DNA of 8,204 nucleotides from Terriglobia bacterium (GCA_022866195.1 JALHUF010000604.1:1-8204), one strand, 5' to 3'; positions 1 to 5,497 are shown, counted from the stretch's first letter. Translations and numbers: made by a program. Notes: a model not told the origin generated them from the sequence alone.

Positions 1-534
1 AATGGCCTTCCCGGCACGCACGGCTTCCCGGATCATCCCAAAACCCGCGCGCACCGCGGCATGGATGACCTTTCCGGCTTCGAGATGCAAGGCCAGCACC
101 GCGTCCGACCAGCGGGCTTCGAATAGCTGGACCAGGTCCGCGGAGGAGACAATCTCGACACCGAAACTCTTCACGAGCTCGATAGTGCCCGCGTCCACCA
201 ACCCTATGTAAGGAATATCGTTGAGCGCTGAATACTGCATGGCGATGCGATGCTTCCCATACAGAATCCTTTTCAGAGACTCGCGCTGCTCTTTCCACGA
301 AGAATACTGCAGCTCGGCGCCCGGCGGCCCCTCGAGGTTACCGCGCTCGATTCGATGCACGAGTTTCGCGGGTTCGCCTTCGGCAGGAATTAGGTAGTAC
401 CACCGCCGCGTGCACATCTTGGGCGCGATCCCGAGCACCCGGTAAGCAATCGCGTCAAGATGATGGTGATCATAGAAGAGCCAGCCGTCGAGATGCGCCT
501 CCCGCAATGCGGATTGAATGGCAGTCAGGTTCAC
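1..534 (-). CDS. M24 family metallopeptidase (aminopeptidase P / Xaa-Pro dipeptidase-like), N-terminal part
   Basis: Translating the minus strand from 534 gives 178 codons open to the window edge. The protein begins V/M-NLTAIQSALREAHLDGWL, followed by FYDHHHLDAIAYRVLG and WYYLIPAEGEPAKLVHRIE. This is the creatinase N-terminal domain of M24 peptidases, which cleave Xaa-Pro bonds or small dipeptides in the cytoplasm. The metal-binding catalytic pita-bread domain would begin beyond position 1, so catalytic residues cannot be checked. The last visible stretch (SDAVLALHLEAGKVIHAAVRAGFGM) looks like the helix that opens the catalytic domain. The GTG at 532-534 is chosen because GGAGG lies just upstream (4-5 nt gap). 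An in-frame GTG six codons further up lacks such a site. The gene is 70 nt downstream of the AlbA_2 gene on the same strand, but nothing shows cotranscription. Confidence 0.82.
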   Translation of the reverse strand, partial: MNLTAIQSALREAHLDGWLFYDHHHLDAIAYRVLGIAPKMCTRRWYYLIPAEGEPAKLVHRIERGNLEGPPGAELQYSSWKEQRESLKRILYGKHRIAMQYSALNDIPYIGLVDAGTIELVKSFGVEIVSSADLVQLFEARWSDAVLALHLEAGKVIHAAVRAGFGMIREAVRAGKAI

Positions 535-554
535 GGGTCCTCCATCTATCACCA

Positions 555-578
555 GCTTAGAACAAGCGTAAGCTAAGC
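555..578. other. small inverted repeat in the gap between the AlbA_2 and M24 genes
   Basis: GCTTAG (555-560) and CTAAGC (573-578) can pair around a 12-nt loop in the 70-nt gap. There is no run of T on either side, so a standard intrinsic terminator is not supported. It could be a weak stop signal for the AlbA_2 transcript or chance. Confidence 0.25.
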
Positions 579-604
579 GATCGCCGCTCCGGTAAAAGGT
601 CGCC

Positions 605-1273
605 CTATTGCCTGAGGACAAGCAGTTGAAGGCGATTTGCTTCGTTGTCGAACGAGATTTCCACACGACTTAGCGGATATGACCAGGGATTGCCCCGATA
701 ATCCAGCGTCACATAGAACTGATTGCATTCTACGACGGTACATTCACCATCCATCCCCATATAGAAGGCACTTATGGTGCTCGCAGCAGGCGCAGAATGA
801 ACAGTAACTGACTTGCCTTTCCACTTCAGGATCTCGTATGCCTTGCTGTTCCGCGAGGCGATCAGATTTGCGAATTGCTCATCGGACGCCGCCACCGTTT
901 CCGAACCTTTCCGTATGAAGGCCTGGCCCGCACAGTGTGGCCGTTGCTCGCTCCCCGGCACAATCACGGCCAAGATCTGTTTGCCCTCGACACTAAGTAT
1001 CCTCGCCAAGTAATAGACCGGCGGGTACGCAGCGCTCACCTTTTCGTTGAAGGTCCTTTGGAGAGAGTCGAGATTGGGTGTTGTCTCCTCTAGCGTTCCA
1101 TCATCTCTCACACCGATGAATAGGAGGGACGGATAGCCAATCGGCGTTGAATTCGCAAAGGCAACAATCGTCTTAAGCCAATCTTTGGAGTCGGCGGAGG
1201 TCTTGCGTTCGACGAAGTTATCTTCAAAATTCCGCAGCCGCAAAAGCAATTCTTGGTCGCTCAGCTCAATCAT
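605..1273 (-). CDS. AlbA_2 (Schlafen-type) ATP/nucleic-acid-binding domain protein with an unrecognised C-terminal domain
   Basis: The 222-residue protein carries AlbA_2 (Slfn_AlbA_2) hallmarks in order: F-VERKTS around residues 20-25, AFANS at 38-42, LFIGVRDDG at 51-59, and FIRKGSET at 119-126. Proteins with this domain are found as transcription regulators, as helicase partners and in some defence or RNA-cleaving systems; the exact role of this one is unknown. Residues about 145-222 form a separate part rich in predicted beta strands (KSVTVHS, CTVVECNQFYVTLDYRG, YPLSRVEISFDN, LQLLVL) that I do not recognise. It has no winged-helix C-terminal region like the larger AlbA_2 regulators, so it is a short form. 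The ATG at 1271-1273 follows GGAGG with a 4-nt gap. REP-like hairpins begin about 14 nt upstream of the start, and a broken RAYT gene lies beyond them, so the gene sits next to mobile-type DNA. Confidence 0.8.
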   Translation of the reverse strand: MIELSDQELLLRLRNFEDNFVERKTSADSKDWLKTIVAFANSTPIGYPSLLFIGVRDDGTLEETTPNLDSLQRTFNEKVSAAYPPVYYLARILSVEGKQILAVIVPGSEQRPHCAGQAFIRKGSETVAASDEQFANLIASRNSKAYEILKWKGKSVTVHSAPAASTISAFYMGMDGECTVVECNQFYVTLDYRGNPWSYPLSRVEISFDNEANRLQLLVLRQ

Positions 1274-1286
1274 ACTTCCTCCCTTC

Positions 1287-1320
1287 CCTTCCGGACGCGG
1301 GCTTCAGCCCCTGCGGAAGG
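1287..1320. repeat. REP-like bipartite hairpin
   Basis: An outer stem CCTTCCG (1287-1293) pairs with CGGAAGG (1314-1320). An inner palindrome GGGCTTCAGCCC (1299-1310) lies inside it. This is the same core (GGGCTnnAGCCC) as the elements on the other side of the RAYT gene, in a variant form. Confidence 0.65.
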
Positions 1321-1351
1321 GCGCGACTTTAGTCGTGCCGTTACGGACGCC
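1320..1351. repeat. REP-like bipartite repeat, variant GACTTTAGTC core plus GCCGTTACG half
   Basis: Positions 1320-1339 form a near-perfect hairpin (GGCGCGAC / GTCGTGCC, one G-T wobble, around TTTA). It is followed directly by GCCGTTACGGACGCC (1337-1351). The second half matches GCCGTTACGCACGGC at 3446-3460, and its layout matches 3896-3909. Together these define one bipartite repeat family present at three places in the window. Confidence 0.6.
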
Positions 1352-1365
1352 TCCGTTCATCTCCC

Positions 1366-1380
1366 AGGGCTTTAGCCCCT
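1366..1380. repeat. REP-like palindrome containing the RAYT stop codon
   Basis: GGGCTTTAGCCC at 1367-1378 has the same core as the palindromes at 1858-1871 and 1931-1944. Read on the minus strand, its TAA (1372-1374) is the terminal stop codon of the RAYT reading frame, so the repeat directly abuts the gene end. The gap between here and the next repeat (1352-1365) shows nothing else. Confidence 0.7.
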
Positions 1381-1845
1381 GAGGTTAGCGGGTGGCAGAT
1401 CTAGTTCGAATCCCGGATATGCCGAACAGTACGGGTACTTCTCCGGGCTCCTCGCGAGTCCCCTTTTCACAGGGTTCTCACGAATGTAGCTTCGGTGAGT
1501 TTCAAAGTCGTGTCCATCCCGGATGCGGTGGTCGGTAAACCCCCTCTGCCAGACCTCACCCTTAAACCCCAGTTCCTTTCCGGCTCAAAATGAGTATCCC
1601 CCCTTGACGAGTTGTATCGCCCGCTCCACCGTGACTGCCGAATCCAGCGTGACGAGCAGGTGGAAGTGATCCGGCAGCAGGACGAATTCATGAAGGAGAT
1701 AGTGATGCTCGTTGCGATAGTGAAACAGCACTTCCACGAAGAGCTTCGCCATCTGTTCCGACTGAAAGAGTGCGCGGCCTTCCCACGTGGACGAGGTAAC
1801 AAAGAAGCATCTGGCCAATTGGGGGTAACGGGACGGTTTCGCCAT
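1372..1845 (-). pseudogene. REP-associated tyrosine transposase (RAYT, IS200/Y1-like), interrupted by one in-frame TGA
   Basis: The frame starts at ATG 1843-1845 and encodes MAKPSRYPQLARCFFVTS, then LPDHFHLLVT with the HxH metal-binding pair at residues 60 and 62. After VKGGYSF a TGA (plus-strand TCA, 1585-1587) takes codon 87. The same frame then continues for 70 more codons without another stop: AGKELGFKGEVWQRGFTDHR, then RSYIRENPVKRGL with the expected catalytic Tyr at residue 120, then YPYCSAYPGF, ending at TAA 1372-1374. In this family the interrupted position is normally Arg (GG-SFRA-KEL), so a single CGA-to-TGA change explains the stop. The 157-codon length is normal for RAYTs, which nick and rejoin single-stranded REP hairpins. 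Palindromes lie immediately at both ends. An 86-residue truncated protein would have HxH but no nucleophile and should be inactive. In-frame TAG inside the upstream palindrome excludes an earlier start. Confidence 0.88.
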
Positions 1846-1857
1846 CTTCTTCTCGCA

Positions 1858-1944
1858 GGGGCTAAAGCCCCGGAAGAATCCTGAATCTGGCTCTCTTTCT
1901 CGGCACGGCTAAAGCCATGCCCTTCCAACAGGGGCTAAAGCCCC
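1858..1944. repeat. cluster of three REP-like palindromes upstream of the RAYT gene
   Basis: Two exact copies of GGGGCTAAAGCCCC (1858-1871 and 1931-1944) flank a diverged hairpin (1902-1921) with stem GGCAcGGC / GCCaTGCC and the same TAAA loop. The first copy ends 13 nt upstream of the RAYT start. Such clusters are the expected substrates of RAYT enzymes. Positions 1945-2037, between this cluster and the transporter gene end, show no other feature. Confidence 0.75.
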
Positions 1945-2037
1945 AGCGGGAGTTTGCCGGAAACATCATGGACGGATACCTCTCCGCGCCCGGGACTTTC
2001 CATGCCACGACCACCGCAGTTCCCATGCAAATCGAGT

Positions 2038-3321
2038 TCAGGCGGCCTCTTGCCCGCCCTTCGCTTCCCCCGGCTTGAAAACCTTGTCGTAAACCACCAT
2101 CAGCACCGCGCCGGCGATTCCCACTGCCGTCACGACCCACCACATCTGCTGCGGCCGGTGCAAGACATCGCCAAAATAGTGGAGGAGGTAACCGCCCAGC
2201 GGCCCGGCAATGAAATACCCGATGGCGATAGGCACAAAGGCGTAGCCCATATAGAGTCCCTCCTGACCCGGGGGTGCCAGCCGCGAAACATATTCGTAGT
2301 AGCGCGCCGATTGGGTGATTTCGCCGAACGCCAGCACCACGAGCGTCACGATGAATCCGACCGTCGTCGGGTGGAAGGCGAGAATCAGCCAGGACAGGCT
2401 CGAGATGAGCAGCCCCAGCGTCATCGCGGAGAACGCAGGGATTTTCCTGGTCAGGTAGCTGACCAGAATCTGGAAGCAGATCACCGTGAGCCCATCGATG
2501 GCCAGCAGCAGGTCCGCGTTAGCATTCGGGTCCACATAGCCCCGCAAAAACAGCGGCGCGGAAATGAATTCCTGCCAGAAGACCACAAAGAAGCTCGAGA
2601 AAATGAGGAGGAACAAAACGAAGCGGAGATTGCCCAGGACGACGAACATATTTTTGATCGCGGCAGCGACACTCGCCACCTTTTGTTCCCCCGACTGCGC
2701 CGGCTCGCGAAAGAAAACAAGCGTCACGCAAAACATCAAAAACATGCTGAGGGCGGAAACGCGGAAGACGTTTTCCATGCCCAGCCTCGTTCGCACCAGC
2801 CAGGCCATGACAGGTCCCAGGGTGCCACCAACATTCACCAGGGTGTAATAAATCGAATAGCCGATGGAGCGAACACTCTCCGCAGAGGCCCGCGCCGTTG
2901 TCCCCGCCACGCACGGCTTCACCACCGCGGCTCCCAGCGCCGGGATCATTAGGACGCCCAGCACCAGCCACTTGTCCGTCAGAGCGTGGCGAGCCGCCTG
3001 GATCCAAGGAGCGGAGACCGAACCCAGGAGGAAATAACCGATCGTCATCACCAGGTAGGCAAACATCAGCGCGCGTCGAAAACCGAAGCGGTCGGCCAGC
3101 GTTCCGCCCAGCACCGGCAGAAACCACACCACAAATCCGAAGATCCCCATCATCCAGCCGGTGAGCTCCTTGGAAAAATGCAGTTGTTCACTGAGGTAGA
3201 TCGCGAGGACCGCAGTCGCCCCGTAGTACGCCAGGCGTTCGAAAAGCTGCGTGACGTTGGCCACCCAGAAGGGGGCCGTAAAGCCCGTGCGAATTTCCTC
3301 GAGCCGCTCGCGAAAGCTCAC
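2038..3321 (-). CDS. POT/PTR2-type major facilitator superfamily transporter (probable peptide:H+ symporter-like)
   Basis: From GTG 3319-3321 the product is 427 residues with about 12 hydrophobic segments, so it is an inner-membrane protein. The first segment has LFERLAYYGATAVLAIYL, close to the E-x-x-E-R-F-x-Y-Y-G signature of proton-dependent oligopeptide transporters. MFS motif A appears as GGTLADRFGFRRAL, and IYYTLVNVGGTLGP matches the second POT signature region. The first Glu of the E-x-x-E-R proton-coupling motif is Gln here (Q25-L-F-E28-R29), so coupling or substrate may differ from classical POTs; substrate cannot be told from sequence. The start is set by a perfect AGGAGG five bases upstream. 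A TTG 11 codons earlier lies in repeat DNA without a ribosome binding site. The protein ends in a short hydrophilic tail. It is the third gene after yggS and yggU on this strand, but repeats fill the 128-nt gap upstream. Confidence 0.83.
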   Translation of the reverse strand: MSFRERLEEIRTGFTAPFWVANVTQLFERLAYYGATAVLAIYLSEQLHFSKELTGWMMGIFGFVVWFLPVLGGTLADRFGFRRALMFAYLVMTIGYFLLGSVSAPWIQAARHALTDKWLVLGVLMIPALGAAVVKPCVAGTTARASAESVRSIGYSIYYTLVNVGGTLGPVMAWLVRTRLGMENVFRVSALSMFLMFCVTLVFFREPAQSGEQKVASVAAAIKNMFVVLGNLRFVLFLLIFSSFFVVFWQEFISAPLFLRGYVDPNANADLLLAIDGLTVICFQILVSYLTRKIPAFSAMTLGLLISSLSWLILAFHPTTVGFIVTLVVLAFGEITQSARYYEYVSRLAPPGQEGLYMGYAFVPIAIGYFIAGPLGGYLLHYFGDVLHRPQQMWWVVTAVGIAGAVLMVVYDKVFKPGEAKGGQEAA

Positions 3322-3326
3322 GATAA

Positions 3327-3332
3327 CCTCCT
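3327..3332 (-). promoter_or_regulatory. ribosome binding site of the POT/MFS gene
   Basis: On the minus strand AGGAGG stands five bases before GTG 3319-3321. This decides the start of the transporter against the longer TTG reading at 3352-3354. Confidence 0.7.
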
Positions 3333-3333
3333 G

Positions 3334-3371
3334 CCAGTTGTCAGTTGCCAGCAATCAGCTTTCAGCGGTCA
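3334..3371. repeat. degenerate short tandem repeat, CAGTTGCC family
   Basis: A run of units of about 7-10 bases built on CAG (CAGTTGTCAGTTGCCAGC, then ATCAGC, TTCAGC, GGTCA) lies just upstream of the transporter ribosome binding site. The same unit set recurs at 3756-3815, on the other side of yggU. Positions 3372-3433 show no feature I can name. Confidence 0.6.
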
Positions 3372-3433
3372 ATGCTGCATATCGAACAACAGCGCAGGGA
3401 GTGTTGTCTCTGCCTTCTGCCGGCTGCCTTGCC

Positions 3434-3460
3434 GGGCTGAAGCACGCCGTTACGCACGGC
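3434..3460. repeat. REP-like bipartite repeat overlapping the yggU stop codon
   Basis: GGGCTGAAGCAC (a decayed GGGCTnAAGCCC half) is followed directly by GCCGT-TACGC-ACGGC (3446-3460), a perfect 5-bp stem. The yggU stop codon (plus-strand TTA, 3450-3452) lies in the loop of the second hairpin. It belongs to the family seen at 1320-1351 and 3882-3913. Confidence 0.6.
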
Positions 3461-3755
3461 TACGCGCGAGCTTCTTTAACTGCGTGACGGTTTCCGCCGC
3501 CGAGCGTCCCGTTACGCGCAGGAGCTTGCGGCGCGCCTTTCGACCGGAGAGGATCACCACGCAAGCCTGCGGCAGCCGCAAGGCGCGCGCGAAGAATCGA
3601 ACGCACGCTTCGTTAGCCTGTCCCCCGCTCGGGGCCGCGTGCAGCTCCAGCCGCAATTCACCTGAAGAATCCCTCGTAAGGCGTTCTCTAGCCGAGCGCG
3701 GCTTGACCTTCAGCCAGAAGCTCACGTTCTCGCGCTCGATTTGAAATTCAGCCAT
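3450..3755 (-). CDS. yggU: DUF167 / UPF0235 family protein (YggU)
   Basis: The 101-residue product has the DUF167 pattern: LKVKPRSARERL (15-26), an L-L-L strand, APSGGQANEACVRFFARAL (41-59), then SGRKARRKLLRV (70-81). This is a small cytoplasmic family of unknown biochemical function with one compact alpha/beta domain, and the length is typical. It often sits near yggS, as here: yggS ends 37 nt upstream on the same strand. No ribosome binding site is visible before ATG 3753-3755; the upstream DNA is entirely CAGTTGCC-type repeat, so translation may depend on coupling or on an unusual leader. The last residues (ARSRA) and the stop codon come from a REP-like repeat, so the native C-terminus may have been altered slightly. 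Confidence 0.85.
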   Translation of the reverse strand: MAEFQIERENVSFWLKVKPRSARERLTRDSSGELRLELHAAPSGGQANEACVRFFARALRLPQACVVILSGRKARRKLLRVTGRSAAETVTQLKKLARSRA

Positions 3756-3815
3756 TGTCAGTTGCCGGTTCCCAGTTGCCAGTTCTCAGCAGTCAGCCAT
3801 CAGCCGTCAGCAATC
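3756..3815. repeat. degenerate short tandem repeat, CAGTTGCC family, between yggS and yggU
   Basis: Units of about 7-8 bases ending in CAG or CCAG repeat through this stretch (GTCAGTTGCC, CCCAGTTGCCAG, TTCTCAGCAGTCAG, CCATCAGCCGTCAG). It touches the yggU start codon on one side and includes the yggS stop codon (plus-strand TCA, 3793-3795). It matches the tract at 3334-3371. Confidence 0.65.
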
Positions 3816-4584
3816 GGGTGTTCTCCATCTTTGCCTTTTGCCTTTTGCTTTTTGATTTTTGATTTCCCCCGTGTCCCCTTGCCGGGCCAAAGCCCGCCGC
3901 TACCGCGGCCCGGAAGATCGCCGTGCCTATTCGCACTATCGTCGCGCCTTCTTCGATGGCCACTTCGAAGTCGTGACTCATCCCCATCGAAAGTTCCTGC
4001 ATGGAAACACCTGGCAAGTTTCGTAACGCAATGGTGGCAGCCAGTTCATTCAGGCGGCGAAAAAACGGGCGCGCTTCGTTGGGATCTTCAAAGAAGGGCG
4101 GAATAACCATCAAACCCCGCAACTCGAGACTGGGAAGCCGTCCAACGTTCTCCGCCAACTCCACCACTTCCTCTTCGCGTACGCCAAACTTACTGGGCTC
4201 TTCACCAAGATTCACTTCCAGCAGGATGGGCAGCCGCCCGCTGGGCGGAGCGACCTTGTCAAGCCTCTCGGCAAGCCGCAGCGAGTCCACGGAATGGATC
4301 CAGTGAAAAAGCTCACGCGCGGGCTTGGCCTTATTGGTCTGGAGGTGGCCGACGAGATGCCAGGTGGCATCCAAATCCGCCAACGCCGGGCGCTTGGCCT
4401 CAGCCTCCTGGATGCGGTTCTCGCCGAAATCGCGCAGCCCGGCGTCGAAGGCCTGCCGGATCAGTTCCGGCGAGACGGTTTTCGAGACGGCGACCAGCTT
4501 CACGTCCTCCGGACGCCGCCCCGCGCGAAGACACGCCGCAGCAATCCGTTCCCGGATCCGCGCGATGTTGCCCACAATGTCCAC
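3793..4584 (-). CDS. yggS: YggS/PLPBP family pyridoxal-phosphate homeostasis protein, with repeat-derived C-terminal tail
   Basis: This single-domain PLP-binding protein (alanine racemase N-terminal fold) buffers pyridoxal 5'-phosphate and affects amino acid and keto acid balance; it has no known catalytic reaction. Visible signatures are VAVSKT with the PLP lysine at residue 35, FGENRIQE (53-60), WHLVGHLQTNK (75-85), SKFGV (131-135), ELSMGMSHD (197-205) and VRIGTAIF (217-224). The family normally ends within a few residues of that point. Here the frame runs 39 more residues (AAVAAGFGPARG, then NQKSKSKRQKAK) translated from a REP-like hairpin, an A/G-rich repeat and part of a third repeat that holds the stop. 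The start GTG 4582-4584 follows GGGAGAGGA. A TAGAAT at 4609-4614 (minus strand) could be its -10 box, but no good -35 is seen. It is divergent from tmk and upstream of yggU. Confidence 0.9.
   Translation of the reverse strand: MDIVGNIARIRERIAAACLRAGRRPEDVKLVAVSKTVSPELIRQAFDAGLRDFGENRIQEAEAKRPALADLDATWHLVGHLQTNKAKPARELFHWIHSVDSLRLAERLDKVAPPSGRLPILLEVNLGEEPSKFGVREEEVVELAENVGRLPSLELRGLMVIPPFFEDPNEARPFFRRLNELAATIALRNLPGVSMQELSMGMSHDFEVAIEEGATIVRIGTAIFRAAVAAGFGPARGHGGNQKSKSKRQKAKMENTRLLTADG
3830..3865. repeat. T-rich tandem repeat (TTTTGCC / TTTTGAT units)
   Basis: Three TTTGCC/TTTTGCT-type 7-base units are followed by two TTTTTGAT units. On the minus strand it encodes the basic KSKSKRQKAK stretch of the extended YggS tail. 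Confidence 0.65.
3882..3913. repeat. REP-like bipartite repeat fused to the 3' end of yggS
   Basis: GGGC-CAAA-GCCC (3884-3895) is followed by GCCGC-TACC-GCGGC (3896-3909). The whole is closed by CCGGGCC (3882-3888) and GGCCCGG (3907-3913). Its right border coincides with the first codon after the conserved VRIGTAIF of YggS. Confidence 0.65.
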
Positions 4585-4618
4585 AATCCTCTCCCGAGAA
4601 GACGCGCCATTCTACCAC

Positions 4619-4637
4619 CTCCCAGAATCCTTGGGAG
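4619..4637. other. perfect inverted repeat in the yggS-tmk divergent region
   Basis: CTCCCA (4619-4624) and TGGGAG (4632-4637) pair perfectly around 7 nt. It lies between the putative starts of two divergent transcripts, so it might be a regulator site, but there is no second copy to support that. Confidence 0.25.
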
Positions 4638-4663
4638 AGCCCCGTCCCCGCATGCGGCTAGCC

Positions 4664-4693
4664 TTGTGACACAGGAACAGCGAATGCTATGAT
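4664..4693 (+). promoter_or_regulatory. putative sigma-70-type promoter of tmk
   Basis: TTGTGA (4664-4669) and TATGAT (4688-4693) are 18 bases apart. The -10 box matches the consensus at five of six positions and the -35 at four. Transcription would start near 4700, leaving about 27 nt before the tmk ATG. Confidence 0.35.
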
Positions 4694-4726
4694 GTTTCCT
4701 GTCGACCGTTCTTGACATTACTCGGC

Positions 4727-5395
4727 ATGTCCAGCCCTAAATTGAAGCGCCGCGGCATATTCATCACGCTCGAAGGGATCGACGGGACAGGAAAGAGCAC
4801 GCAGTTCCGCCAACTGGTCAAGCACCTCAAGCGGCTTGGCTACCGGGTCCGCGCCACGCGCGAGCCAGGGGGCACGCGAGTAGGCGAGCAGGTGCGCGCC
4901 ATCCTCCTGGCTTCGCGCACGCAGCGGCTCGCGCCGCTTGCTGAGCTGGCCCTGATGTACGCCGCCCGCGCGCAACACCTGGAGGAAGTGGTGCGGCCCG
5001 CTCTGGCGCGCGGCGAGGTGGTGGTCAGCGACCGCTTCAACGACGCCTCTTTCGCCTATCAAGGCTCCGGACGGAAGCTGGGAGTGGCGACCGTCCGGGC
5101 CTTCGACCGCGTCGTCTGCGGCGAAACACAACCTGACCTGACGATTGTTCTCGACCTGAACCCCCGCGTGTCGCTCGAGCGCGCCCAAGGCCGCGAACGG
5201 CGCCGCAATTCGGCGCACGGCCGGTTCGAGGCGGAAGGCTTGGCGTTCCACGCGCGCGTGCGCAACGGCTATCTCGCCATTGCCCGGCAAGAGCCGCGCC
5301 GCGTGAAGGTGGTGCGCTCGGATCGGCCCGTGGCTGAAGTGCAGGCGGAAATCCGCAGGCTGGTCGGTCAATTCTTGGCTGGTCGGCGGCAATAA
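4727..5395 (+). CDS. tmk: thymidylate kinase
   Basis: The enzyme phosphorylates dTMP to dTDP with ATP in the dTTP pathway, in the cytoplasm. The 222-residue product has the P-loop EGIDGTGKST (16-25), TREPGGT (44-50), which contributes to dTMP and magnesium binding, SDRF (101-104), the FAYQGSGR segment, and a lid region with several arginines (RAQGRERRR) followed by GRFE. Length is normal for the bacterial family. The ATG at 4727 (MSSPKLKRRGIFITLEG) is preferred over an in-frame TTG at 4712: it gives a normal short lead-in before the first beta strand, and no ribosome binding site supports TTG. No clear Shine-Dalgarno is visible for either. holB follows on the same strand after about 110 nt, a common pairing in bacteria, although a long inverted repeat separates them here. 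Confidence 0.95.
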   Translation: MSSPKLKRRGIFITLEGIDGTGKSTQFRQLVKHLKRLGYRVRATREPGGTRVGEQVRAILLASRTQRLAPLAELALMYAARAQHLEEVVRPALARGEVVVSDRFNDASFAYQGSGRKLGVATVRAFDRVVCGETQPDLTIVLDLNPRVSLERAQGRERRRNSAHGRFEAEGLAFHARVRNGYLAIARQEPRRVKVVRSDRPVAEVQAEIRRLVGQFLAGRRQ

Positions 5396-5400
5396 CAACA

Positions 5401-5497
5401 GATTCGGGTTTCGGGATTCGGGTTTCGGGGAAGCGGGGCGATTTCAGGCCGGACGCTCGCGCCCGAACGCCTAGTCCCGAATCCCTAAATCCGAACC
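5401..5497. repeat. large imperfect inverted repeat of GATTCGGG units between tmk and holB
   Basis: The left arm 5401-5422 (units GATTCGGG and TTTCGGG) matches the reverse complement of 5476-5497 at 19 of 22 positions, with a 53-nt loop. The left arm is itself a tandem repeat of GATTCGGGTTTCGGG, which continues to 5430. It fills the gap up to the holB start. It could act as a partial terminator or stable stem in a tmk-holB transcript, or be a spreading repeat of the same sort as the others in the window. Confidence 0.7.

Noticed and set aside
2..211. 69-codon plus-strand frame at the left edge
   Set aside because: It is antisense to the M24 peptidase gene, whose protein is recognisable.
1585..1587. 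TGA in the RAYT as a selenocysteine codon
   Set aside because: The family has Arg at this position, not Cys, and I see no convincing selenocysteine-insertion hairpin right after it; a nonsense change is simpler.
1467..1928. 153-codon minus-strand frame overlapping the RAYT
   Set aside because: It is a shifted frame of the RAYT gene and repeats, without similarity to any family; the true frame carries HxH and Tyr motifs.
1954..2952. 332-codon open reading frame on the plus strand
   Set aside because: It is antisense to the POT transporter, and its product is a random-looking His/Gln/Arg/Asp-rich chain, as expected from the complement of a GC-rich membrane protein gene.
3322..3354. TTG start adding 11 residues to the transporter
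   Set aside because: Those codons lie in the CAGTTGCC repeat and in the ribosome binding site itself; AGGAGG is correctly placed for GTG 3319-3321.
3334..3815. CRISPR-like array from the CAG-containing repeats
   Set aside because: Units are 7-10 bases, degenerate and contiguous, without unique spacers of regular length.
4712..4717. TTGACA as a -35 box for tmk
   Set aside because: It is only nine bases before the tmk ATG, and no -10 box lies downstream at a usable distance.
4718..5398. 226-codon open reading frame antisense to tmk
   Set aside because: tmk is certain on the other strand; this is a codon-bias shadow with low-complexity content.
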